Positions 1 through 5,447 of a stretch of 6,936 nt of DNA are shown here, piece after piece (position 1 is the first letter of the stretch; each line of letters opens with the position of its first letter). The notes under the pieces are model-generated. The model ran no database searches. It saw nothing but the letters and a program-made list of their open reading frames with translations, and had not been told where the DNA came from. The DNA comes from Bacillota bacterium (GTDB lineage Bacteria; Bacillota; Desulfotomaculia; Desulfotomaculales; Desulfotomaculaceae): contig JAMCWI010000061.1 in the NCBI GenBank assembly GCA_023481335.1, positions 1 through 6,936 on the forward strand, written 5' to 3'. The translations under genes and the position numbers were made by a program.

Positions 1-11
1 TTGTTAAACCT

Positions 12-16
12 GGAGG
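12..16 (+). promoter_or_regulatory. Shine-Dalgarno site of the amidohydrolase gene
   Basis: A GGAGG core stands at 12-16, flanked on each side by a copy of TTGTTAAA (1-8 and 18-25). No ATG, GTG or TTG in the amidohydrolase frame follows at normal distance. The in-frame codon nine bases downstream is ATC at 26. TTG at 18 is in another frame and meets a stop at 66. The site shows that translation begins near here, well before the GTG at 125. Confidence 0.55.
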
Positions 17-25
17 ATTGTTAAA

Positions 26-1291
26 ATCAAAAATAACGATAAAATCTCTATTCTGGCCGGGCTGTTAATCGACGGGACAGGGAACCCTCCGCTGGAGAAC
101 GCGGTTGTCGCTATCGAAAAAAGCGTGATTCAATCGATCAGCCGGGCGCCGCTTGGTTTACCCGCCGAGGCAGGCCCACTCCCTGTTGGCTTTGCCAGGT
201 CCTGCGATCCGGCCGGTTACGCGGGCGGCCCTTCCATGGTTGACCCGGCTCAGTCAGACTGCAGCGGTAAAATCTACGACCTGTCAGGCTATACCCTGCT
301 GCCGGGCCTGATCGACTGCCACGTCCACCTGGCCCTGGACGGCAGGGATTTTGCGCGCTCACTAAATCGCTGGGACGACCCGGCCGCTGTCTTCAAGTCA
401 GTTCGAAACCTGCTGGCGGACACTCTGGCGGCGGGCGTCGTGGCCGTGCGGGACGGGGGGGACCGCCGCATGCTCGCCTTCCGCTGCCGGGAGGAAAAAC
501 AGAGCGGTACCGGCTTGCCGCGGGTCGTCGCCTGCGGCATGGCATTACGCAAAACGGGTTACGGTTCCTTCCTCGGCCGGGGAATGGCGCCTGGCGATAT
601 TCCCGCGGCAGTAGCGGGGCTGGCTTCACAGGGGATAGACCAGGTCAAGGTGCTGGCCTCCGGCATCGTCAGCTTTAAACAGTACGGCCACGTCGGCCCC
701 TTGCAGTTTGAGCAGGGCGAGCTAAATTTAATTTGCGCCGCCGCGCGCAGCCATGGCCTGAAAGTAATGGCGCACGCCAGCTCCGACGATGCCGTAAGAG
801 CGGCGGTGCTGGCCGGGGCCGACTCGATAGAACACGGCTATTTTGTATCAAAAGAAACCCTATACCTCATGGCTGAAAGGGGCACAGCCTGGGTACCGAC
901 TTTTACGCCCGTCGCCTCCCGCCTGGACGGTGAAATGCGCCTCAGTCACTCTCCGGAGGAAATTGCCGTAATCGAGCGCACCTTCCGCCGCCATCAGGAG
1001 ATGGTAGCTTTCGCCCACGGGCTCAGCGTGCCGGTCGGCGTCGGCACCGACTCAGGCGCCGCCGGTGTGCGGCATGGTCTGTCTTATACCAGCGAGTTGA
1101 AGCTCCTTTTGGATGCCGGCCTGCCTTGCGAGCAGGTAATACAACTTGCCACCGGGAAAAGCGCCATTATTACCGGCACGGCTCCCGTTTTCGGCTCTAT
1201 GGCGCCGGGCCGCCCTATATGCGCGGTGGCTATCCGGGGGGGACATCCTGAAAAACATCAGCCTGCTTCGGAAACCATCTTTTCTGTTTAA
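26..1291 (+). CDS. Metal-dependent amidohydrolase (imidazolonepropionase/prolidase-like), start and 3' end uncertain
   Basis: Cytoplasmic amidohydrolase-superfamily enzyme (COG1228-like) that would hydrolyse a C-N bond; the substrate cannot be told from sequence. Counting from codon 26, about 421 residues, the usual length. Metal ligands are all present: HxH in DCHVHL (H99, H101), Lys in VKVLASG (K208), His in MAHASS (H250), His in SIEHGY (H270) and Asp in GTDSG (D342). The frame upstream of GTG 125 encodes ILAGLLIDGTGNPP and so on, the typical N-terminal beta domain, so the gene must start before 125. An in-frame stop at 5-7 bounds it. The only well-spaced codon after the GGAGG is ATC at 26, so the start is provisional. 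About 30 extra residues, rich in Pro, Gly and Ala, lie between the N-terminal strands and DLSGYTLLPG. The last 16 residues look out of frame after a run of seven G at 1236-1242; skipping one G gives a family-like tail ending at 1301. It could be a decaying gene or carry a sequence error. Confidence 0.8.
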   Translation: MKNNDKISILAGLLIDGTGNPPLENAVVAIEKSVIQSISRAPLGLPAEAGPLPVGFARSCDPAGYAGGPSMVDPAQSDCSGKIYDLSGYTLLPGLIDCHVHLALDGRDFARSLNRWDDPAAVFKSVRNLLADTLAAGVVAVRDGGDRRMLAFRCREEKQSGTGLPRVVACGMALRKTGYGSFLGRGMAPGDIPAAVAGLASQGIDQVKVLASGIVSFKQYGHVGPLQFEQGELNLICAAARSHGLKVMAHASSDDAVRAAVLAGADSIEHGYFVSKETLYLMAERGTAWVPTFTPVASRLDGEMRLSHSPEEIAVIERTFRRHQEMVAFAHGLSVPVGVGTDSGAAGVRHGLSYTSELKLLLDAGLPCEQVIQLATGKSAIITGTAPVFGSMAPGRPICAVAIRGGHPEKHQPASETIFSV

Positions 1292-1317
1292 CCATATTTA
1301 ATAAAAAATGCTATAAT
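1288..1317 (+). promoter_or_regulatory. Extended -10 promoter for the CCA enzyme gene
   Basis: A perfect TATAAT at 1312-1317 is preceded by TG at 1309-1310, giving the extended -10 form TGCTATAAT. A weak -35 match, TTAACC at 1288-1293, lies 18 bases upstream. The surroundings are AT-rich and the expected transcript start, near 1324, gives a leader of about 65 nt before the TTG start at 1389. The promoter partly overlaps the end of the amidohydrolase gene. A TTGACT at 1355-1360 has no matching -10 and was not used. Confidence 0.62.
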
Positions 1318-1375
1318 TAAAAAAACTTTATCGGCGACATTCAAGTGTTAATATCCTTTGACTCTTTACCGTACT

Positions 1376-1380
1376 GGAGG
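1376..1380 (+). promoter_or_regulatory. Shine-Dalgarno site that selects the TTG start of the CCA enzyme
   Basis: GGAGG followed by eight bases and then TTG at 1389. No ATG or GTG in this frame lies at a suitable distance, and the conserved N-terminal motifs begin about 25 codons later, as expected for the family. Confidence 0.8.
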
Positions 1381-1388
1381 AAACGTTT

Positions 1389-2903
1389 TTGTCAGCCTTT
1401 GCAAGAGAACTCCTTGGTAACATCAACAACTTTGCCCTGGTTAAAAACACAAAGGTTTACATTGTCGGGGGCTTGCTGCGTGACCTGTACCTGGGTTCGG
1501 CCGGGCGCGACCTGGACTTTGCCGTGAGCGGCAATGCCGTGCACTTCGCTGAAGGGGTGGCTAAAAAGCTGGGGGGCAGTTTTATCCTCCTGGACAGGTT
1601 AAACGGCGTAGCCAGGGTAGTACTGGAGCACCAGGGCGAAAAGTGGCAGGTCGACTTCGCCACCTTAAAAGGGTTCAGTATTGAGGAAGACCTCTTAATG
1701 CGGGATTTTACCATAAACGCCATGGCCGTCGAACTCCCCGCCTACCTTAATTTGCTTCAGAAAGGCTTGGCCCCGCCCCCGAAGCGGGAGCGCTGGCGCT
1801 GGCAGGACGTCGTGCTGGACCCCTGCGGCGGAATGGCCGACCTGGAAAACAAAATAATCAGGGCAGTAAGCGATTACGCCTTTGAATCCGACCCCTTGCA
1901 GATACTGCGCGGCGTGCGCCTGGCCGGGCAACTCAAATTTGCCTTGCGGCCGGAGACAATAAGCCTTATTGAAAATTCCCGCTGGCTATTGCACGAGGTG
2001 GCCGGCGAGCGGATCTGGGAAGAATTTTTAGGCATCCTGGCTTTGCCGGAATCTTACCCCTGGCTTGCCCTGATGGACGCTATAGGCCTTCTGTCCGAGC
2101 TTTTTCCTTTCATCGAAAAGTTGAAAGTTACCGCTAATAATACCGAGCCCAGCGAAAGCGTGTGGGTGCACAGCATGAAAACCTATCAAATCCTGGAGGA
2201 TATCTGCCGGGAATTCGGTAACTCTGCCCTGCTCCTGTCCACCAGCCGGGGTGAAGAGCTGCGCGCCCTGATTGTCGGCCACCTGCATTCCCCTGTCGGG
2301 GCCGGGCGGCAGCGTTACCAGCTTTTAAAGCTGGCCCCCCTTTTTCACGACGCCGGCAAGGCAGATACCGCGACAGTAAATGATACCGGGCGTACTACAT
2401 TCCCCGGGCACCACCAGGAGGGTCTAAATTACGTTTCACTGGCGGCTGACCGCCTGAAGTGGAGCAAGCACGAGGAATCTTACTTGAAAAGTATGGTTGA
2501 AAACCACCTGTACCCGCTTTACCTTTTCGTCAACCAGCCGGTCAGCCCGGCCGCCATCCACCGCTTCTTCACAAAGCTCGGCAGGGACTCCACCGACGTG
2601 CTGCTTCTATCCCTGGCCGACCTTACCGCCACCTACATCACCGGTGATAAGGCTCACGATCTGACCAGGTACCGCACCTTTGCCGGTGACATGTTAAACA
2701 AGTATTTTTTCCAGGCCGACCAGTACGTAAGCCTTCCCCCCCTGGTTAACGGCGACGACCTGATTGCTGAACTGGGCATCGCTCCTTCCAAAACCCTGGG
2801 CGAGCTGCTAAAAAGGATAACAGAGGCGCAGGTGCGCGGGGAAGTGGCCTCAAGGGAGGAAGCAATTAATTATGCGAGAAACATTTTAGGAAAGCTGGTA
2901 TAG
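1389..2903 (+). CDS. cca: CCA tRNA nucleotidyltransferase, class II, with HD domain
   Basis: Adds CTP and ATP to tRNA 3' ends without a template, in the cytoplasm. The 504-residue product shows the class II head: VGGLLRD (26-32), the catalytic DxD in RDLDF (D41, D43), the RDFTINAMA motif (105-113), a DPCGGMADL segment (144-152) and the helix that normally holds the base-reading EDxxR motif (here SDPLQ, 167-171). ERIWEE (207-212) follows in the tRNA-binding part. Residues about 255-415 form an HD domain: H261, H320-D321, H341-H342 and D411. A C-terminal segment, LVNGDDLIAELG onwards (452-504), is typical of long CCA/poly(A) polymerase proteins. The length fits HD-containing clostridial members. 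The start is TTG with a strong ribosome site. The odd point is Ser and Gln in place of Glu and Arg of EDxxR; the protein could be an A-adding, CC-adding or poly(A) enzyme instead. It has its own promoter and terminator. Confidence 0.9.
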   Translation: MSAFARELLGNINNFALVKNTKVYIVGGLLRDLYLGSAGRDLDFAVSGNAVHFAEGVAKKLGGSFILLDRLNGVARVVLEHQGEKWQVDFATLKGFSIEEDLLMRDFTINAMAVELPAYLNLLQKGLAPPPKRERWRWQDVVLDPCGGMADLENKIIRAVSDYAFESDPLQILRGVRLAGQLKFALRPETISLIENSRWLLHEVAGERIWEEFLGILALPESYPWLALMDAIGLLSELFPFIEKLKVTANNTEPSESVWVHSMKTYQILEDICREFGNSALLLSTSRGEELRALIVGHLHSPVGAGRQRYQLLKLAPLFHDAGKADTATVNDTGRTTFPGHHQEGLNYVSLAADRLKWSKHEESYLKSMVENHLYPLYLFVNQPVSPAAIHRFFTKLGRDSTDVLLLSLADLTATYITGDKAHDLTRYRTFAGDMLNKYFFQADQYVSLPPLVNGDDLIAELGIAPSKTLGELLKRITEAQVRGEVASREEAINYARNILGKLV

Positions 2904-2928
2904 CCCAAAAAGACACTCACCAGTTGAA

Positions 2929-2962
2929 GGACGGCCTATTGCGGCCGTCCCTTATAATATTT
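2929..2962 (+). terminator. GC-rich hairpin terminator after cca, possibly bidirectional
   Basis: A perfect 8 bp stem, GGACGGCC (2929-2936) with GGCCGTCC (2943-2950), closes a six-base loop 25 bases after the cca stop. The following CTTATAATATTT is only partly T-rich, so termination may be moderate. The same hairpin lies about 90 bases after splB on the other strand and could end both convergent transcripts. Confidence 0.65.
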
Positions 2963-2998
2963 ACAAACCATGGTGCACCAGCACATACTTTATGAATA

Positions 2999-3014
2999 TA
3001 AGTGAATAAGTGAA
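2999..3014. repeat. Tandem octamer, two copies of TAAGTGAA
   Basis: Two perfect head-to-tail copies of TAAGTGAA lie in the AT-rich gap between cca and splB. A 10 bp palindrome, TGGTGCACCA, stands nearby at 2971-2980. There is no coding potential; no function is apparent. Confidence 0.5.
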
Positions 3015-3043
3015 GGGACAGGCACCCGCCCCTACGCCCCTAC
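3014..3043. repeat. Repeat-like patch with tandem CGCCCCTA, overlapping the splB stop
   Basis: After the motif GGGACAGGCACC (3015-3026) come two exact tandem copies of CGCCCCTA (3027-3034 and 3035-3042). On the - strand this reads as GTAGGGGCG twice, and the splB stop codon TAG (3040-3042) lies in the copy nearer the gene. GGGACAGGCAC and GTAGGGGCG strings resemble dispersed intergenic repeats of many bacterial genomes; that it is one is inference, since only one instance is in view. Confidence 0.4.
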
Positions 3044-4068
3044 ACAAAATACTCTATTTTTGCGGCGGGGAAAAATTCATCAACCAGGCCGGTAAAATGG
3101 CTTTTGATCTCATGGAAGAGTTCTTTGGGGTAGACATACTTGCCGTAGCCGAACTGGCCGAATTTAAAAGTGCTCGACTCTTCGTTCATTTCCAGGCCGG
3201 TTTCCGGGAATACCTCCAGGATGGTGTTTTTAGCCCTTTTGGTGAAGCGGTGGGTGATGAATTCAAAGGTCAGGTTTTCCTCCGCCCCGTTTAGCACGCG
3301 GGCCATCTTCTCAAACAGTTCTCTGTAGTCACTTTGCCACCCTCCCGTCGCGATAATTGGCGCAACCAAAAAGCCCAGGGGATAACCGGACCCGGCCACT
3401 TTTTTTGCCGCGGCAAGCCTTGCCGAAAGAACGGGGGTAGCGTGCTCGTATTTTTTAATTACCGATTCCGTATTTATGCTGAAGCGAAACCTGGTCTTCC
3501 CGTTATGCTCCACACCCAGGAGGGAATCGACGTCGGTAAACTTGGTGACGAATCGAAAGCGGCCGCAATCTTCCCTGCCGAAAAACTCCACGGCTCTTTT
3601 TAAAGCGCCGGTGTAAAGTTCAACGGGGACAGGGTCCGAAGTGGCCGCCCCTTCAAATATGGTTATTTCCGGCTTTCTTTTTTCAATGTATCCTTTGGCG
3701 GCGGCAAGCACCTCATCGATATTGACGTAAACGCGGACGTACGGCTTTTCGCCCAGGTTGGTCATCAGGTAGCAATACTCACAGCGGCCCGGGCAGCTCG
3801 TGGCGAGAGGAAGCTGGTAATGGGCCGAGGGCTTGCAGCTCTCGAACTTCATGGTGCGGCGCACTCCCACCACGAGGGTATTTTTGCCCTCCAGATAGCT
3901 CTCCGCCCGGGTCCGGCCCGGAATGGAAGTGACCCGGTTGTGCGAGGGAGTGAGAGAAACCGGCAATTTTAAGCCCTTAAAATAGCGCATCAATTCTTCA
4001 CCAAGCGGGTACTGCAGCGCGTGCGGCTCGAAAATTACTCTCTTTGGCATGAATACCAATTTTATCAC
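3040..4068 (-). CDS. splB: Spore photoproduct lyase, radical SAM DNA repair enzyme
   Basis: Reverts the UV lesion 5-thyminyl-5,6-dihydrothymine to two thymines in germinating spores, using S-adenosylmethionine and a [4Fe-4S] cluster. The 342-residue product is collinear with Bacillus subtilis SplB from VIFEPHALQYPLG (11-23) to the shared ending AKIEYF. The radical SAM cluster motif CPGRCEYC gives C92, C96 and C99; the adjacent Tyr98 and Tyr100, equivalent to Bacillus Y97 and Y99, are kept. The hydrogen-donor cysteine (Bacillus C141, in ASCTSD) is missing: here the motif is GAATSD, with Ala142. A cysteine instead stands at 78 (FESCKPS, where Bacillus has Ser77). The start at 4068 is GTG with a weak ribosome site; TTG at 4059, four bases after GGTGAT, and ATG at 4050 are alternatives. 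No splA is adjacent. The gene follows the terminator of the folate operon and likely has its own sporulation promoter. Confidence 0.95.
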   Translation of the reverse strand: MIKLVFMPKRVIFEPHALQYPLGEELMRYFKGLKLPVSLTPSHNRVTSIPGRTRAESYLEGKNTLVVGVRRTMKFESCKPSAHYQLPLATSCPGRCEYCYLMTNLGEKPYVRVYVNIDEVLAAAKGYIEKRKPEITIFEGAATSDPVPVELYTGALKRAVEFFGREDCGRFRFVTKFTDVDSLLGVEHNGKTRFRFSINTESVIKKYEHATPVLSARLAAAKKVAGSGYPLGFLVAPIIATGGWQSDYRELFEKMARVLNGAEENLTFEFITHRFTKRAKNTILEVFPETGLEMNEESSTFKFGQFGYGKYVYPKELFHEIKSHFTGLVDEFFPAAKIEYFV

Positions 4069-4102
4069 CCGTTTATATTGACATCTATAAAAACCTGTAT
4101 TA

Positions 4103-4130
4103 TTTTATGGTAAATTCACTGCTCTTATGC
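4103..4130 (-). promoter_or_regulatory. Sigma-G-like promoter candidate for splB
   Basis: Read on the - strand, GCATA (4130-4126) is followed after 16 bases by CATAAAA (4109-4103). The known forespore sigma-G consensus is roughly GHATR, then about 17-18 bases, then CATAHTA. The -35 element fits; the -10 element has one mismatch and the spacing is slightly short. It lies about 35 bases before the splB start, and Bacillus splB is known to be under sigma-G. AT-rich DNA gives such matches by chance, so confidence is modest. Confidence 0.35.
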
Positions 4131-4143
4131 TGGCTCTCTTAAA

Positions 4144-4172
4144 TCAAAAAGGAAGGCCGATACAGAGCCTTC
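4144..4172 (-). terminator. Rho-independent terminator of the folate/GIY-YIG operon
   Basis: On the - strand, just after the GIY-YIG stop codon, GAAGGC (4172-4167) pairs perfectly with GCCTTC (4157-4152) around a nine-base loop, followed by C and TTTTT (4150-4146), then GATTT. It separates the upstream operon from splB. Confidence 0.75.
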
Positions 4173-4174
4173 GC

Positions 4175-4444
4175 CTAAGGACCAGGTTTCGAATCCCCCT
4201 CATTAAAAGCGTCCACCAGCGCTTCTTTCCGGTCTCGCCTGAGGCGCCGCACTGTCGCCTCCCGCCTTTGAGCTTCGCTGCGGCTTGGATGTGACTCCCA
4301 GTATACCAACCGTACAGGACGCCTGCCACGGGTATAACGTGCGCCCCTTCCGTCGTTATGAGCCTGCAATCTGGCTTCAAGGTCAATTGTCCATCCTGTG
4401 TAAAAACTACCGTCCGCGCACCGGACCATGTAAACATATGGCAT
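4175..4444 (-). CDS. Small GIY-YIG nuclease-like protein (UPF0213/YhbQ family)
   Basis: An 89-residue single-domain protein of the GIY-YIG superfamily (COG2827, the URI-like group), a family whose cellular role is poorly known; DNA processing or repair is usually suspected. The two signature strands are VYM (4-6) and YTG (15-17), with the catalytic-type arginine at R25 (LEARLQAHN), the GRGARYTRGRRPVRLVY stretch (32-48) and the metal-binding-type glutamate E62 in AQRREATVRRL. All key positions are kept and the length is normal. The ATG start has a good ribosome site, GGAGAGG at 4458-4452, seven bases away. It lies 101 bases after folK on the same strand, with a small ATTGC/GCAAT hairpin (4498-4511) in the spacer and no clear promoter, so read-through from folK is likely. 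It ends just before a terminator. There is no evident functional link to folate. Confidence 0.88.
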   Translation of the reverse strand: MPYVYMVRCADGSFYTGWTIDLEARLQAHNDGRGARYTRGRRPVRLVYWESHPSRSEAQRREATVRRLRRDRKEALVDAFNEGDSKPGP

Positions 4445-4545
4445 TGGCCGGCCTCTCCAATTATCCTATAAAAATAAACAGGAACCCCTTGCGGCTAATT
4501 GCTTTTGCAATACTGCAACCTCGATCCCAAGCGATAATCTGCAGC

Positions 4546-5028
4546 TTAAGGCCTCTTTATTTCCTGTTCTTCAGCGAGCCGTACAGCAAGGACGGCCACT
4601 TTACCCCGGCCCGGCAGCACCAGGGCGGGGGCCAGGTCCGCCAGGGGGACCAGGACAAAAGCCCGCTCGTGCAGGCGCGGGTGGGGCACTATCAGATCCG
4701 GCTCGTTAATCTGCAGGCAGCCGTAAAGGAGAAGGTCAAGATCTATGGTCCGGGGGCCCCACCGCACTGTGCGCTCCCGTCCCAGTTCGACTTCAATGGA
4801 AAGCAACAGCCGGAGAAGCTCCGCCGGCTGAATAGTGGTATCTACTTCGGCCACAGTGTTCAAAAATTCCGCCTGTCCGGTAAAACCTACCGGTGCGGTG
4901 CGGTAAAATGGCGCCACCCTTTTCACCACCGCTGCCGGCGGGTGGTGGAGCAGTTCCAGGGCCTTTTTTATATTTGCCTCACGGTTCCCCAGGTTGCTCC
5001 CGAGCCCTATATAAGAAACTACACCCAA
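4546..5028 (-). CDS. folK: 6-hydroxymethyl-7,8-dihydropterin pyrophosphokinase (HPPK)
   Basis: Transfers pyrophosphate from ATP to 6-hydroxymethyl-7,8-dihydropterin, giving the substrate of FolP, in the cytoplasm. The 160-residue protein has normal length and all family signatures: YIGLGSNLGNRE (6-17), the pterin-binding FYRTAPVGF and FLNTVAEV (41-62), the signature WGPRTIDLDLLLYG (90-103) with Mg-binding D96 and D98, and VPHPRLHERAFVLVPL (114-129). The start is TTG; AGAGGG (5043-5038) lies nine bases upstream, and the conserved first strand begins at once, so no later start is acceptable. It follows folB after 25 bases, consistent with one transcript. Known organisms either fuse FolK to FolB or FolP or keep it separate as here. 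Confidence 0.95.
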   Translation of the reverse strand: MGVVSYIGLGSNLGNREANIKKALELLHHPPAAVVKRVAPFYRTAPVGFTGQAEFLNTVAEVDTTIQPAELLRLLLSIEVELGRERTVRWGPRTIDLDLLLYGCLQINEPDLIVPHPRLHERAFVLVPLADLAPALVLPGRGKVAVLAVRLAEEQEIKRP

Positions 5029-5053
5029 ATAGAAACGCCCTCTTTAACAGACT

Positions 5054-5416
5054 CTATTTTTTTCCCCGCCGCCTGACCTCTACAGCCATCCAGGCAAAAT
5101 GTCCCGGCACCGGCGCCTGGGGTTTTTTTACCCGCACGGCTACCTCGCTTACCGGGAAACGCTCCAGTATCTCCGCGGCGACAGCTTCGGCAACACTTTC
5201 AATTAAGCGGTACGGCCGGCCCCCCACGATCTTTTGCACCTGTTCAAACACCCTGGCGTAGTTGACGGTCATGTCCGGGTCATCCGCGCGCCCGGCAGGC
5301 CCCAGGTCCAGGCACAACTCCACGTCTACCACAAAGCGCTGCCCCAGCGCCTGTTCCTCTGCCAGCACGCCGTGGTAACCGTAAAACTCCATCCCCTCAA
5401 GGATAATCTTATCCAT
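5054..5416 (-). CDS. folB: Dihydroneopterin aldolase
   Basis: Cleaves 7,8-dihydroneopterin to 6-hydroxymethyl-7,8-dihydropterin and glycolaldehyde, usually as an octamer of tunnelling-fold subunits in the cytoplasm. The 120-residue product, of usual length, begins MDKIILEGMEFYGYHG. Conserved features are GYHG followed by E21 and LGQRFVVDVE (24-33), Y53 in TVNYARVFE, E73 in LIESVAEAVA and the catalytic lysine K98 in RVKKPQAPVPG. The start is the ATG at 5416, six bases after GGGGGG (5428-5423). An in-frame ATG at 5467 would add 17 residues, encoded partly by folP's tail and by a heptamer repeat; they match nothing in the family and were rejected. The gene sits 31 bases after folP and 25 before folK. 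Confidence 0.95.
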   Translation of the reverse strand: MDKIILEGMEFYGYHGVLAEEQALGQRFVVDVELCLDLGPAGRADDPDMTVNYARVFEQVQKIVGGRPYRLIESVAEAVAAEILERFPVSEVAVRVKKPQAPVPGHFAWMAVEVRRRGKK

Positions 5417-5425
5417 CAGCTTCCC

Positions 5426-5446
5426 CCCAACCACCGACCACTCACC
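5426..5446. repeat. Degenerate tandem heptamer between folP and folB
   Basis: On the - strand the gap reads GGTGAGT, GGTCGGT, GGTTGGG: three head-to-tail copies of a GGTNNGK heptamer, directly before the G-rich folB ribosome site. A related GGTCGTT lies over the folP stop codon (5456-5450). Copy number would set the folP-folB spacing. Confidence 0.5.
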
Positions 5447-5447
5447 G

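Noticed and set aside
1..24. End of an upstream gene in frame 1, ending with TAA at 22-24.
   Set aside because: Only seven codons are visible with nothing recognisable; it may be real but cannot be supported.
1355..1383. TTGACT at 1355-1360 as -35 box of a second cca promoter.
   Set aside because: The expected -10 position falls on GC-containing sequence at the ribosome site with no match to TATAAT.
4165..4200. tRNA-like patch on the + strand (CCTTCGCCTAAGG hairpin followed by GGTTTCGAATCC), suggesting a tRNA remnant.
   Set aside because: The T-arm would have only about two valid pairs, no D-arm or acceptor stem fits, and the DNA is fully explained by the end of the GIY-YIG gene and its terminator.
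4445..4545. Possible promoter or small RNA in the folK to GIY-YIG spacer.
   Set aside because: Only a 5 bp ATTGC/GCAAT stem and scattered AT-rich words are seen; no pair of boxes at proper spacing and no terminator.
4285..5076. Long + strand open frame opposite the GIY-YIG gene and folK.
   Set aside because: It spans two genuine genes and their spacer on the other strand and has no recognisable domain.
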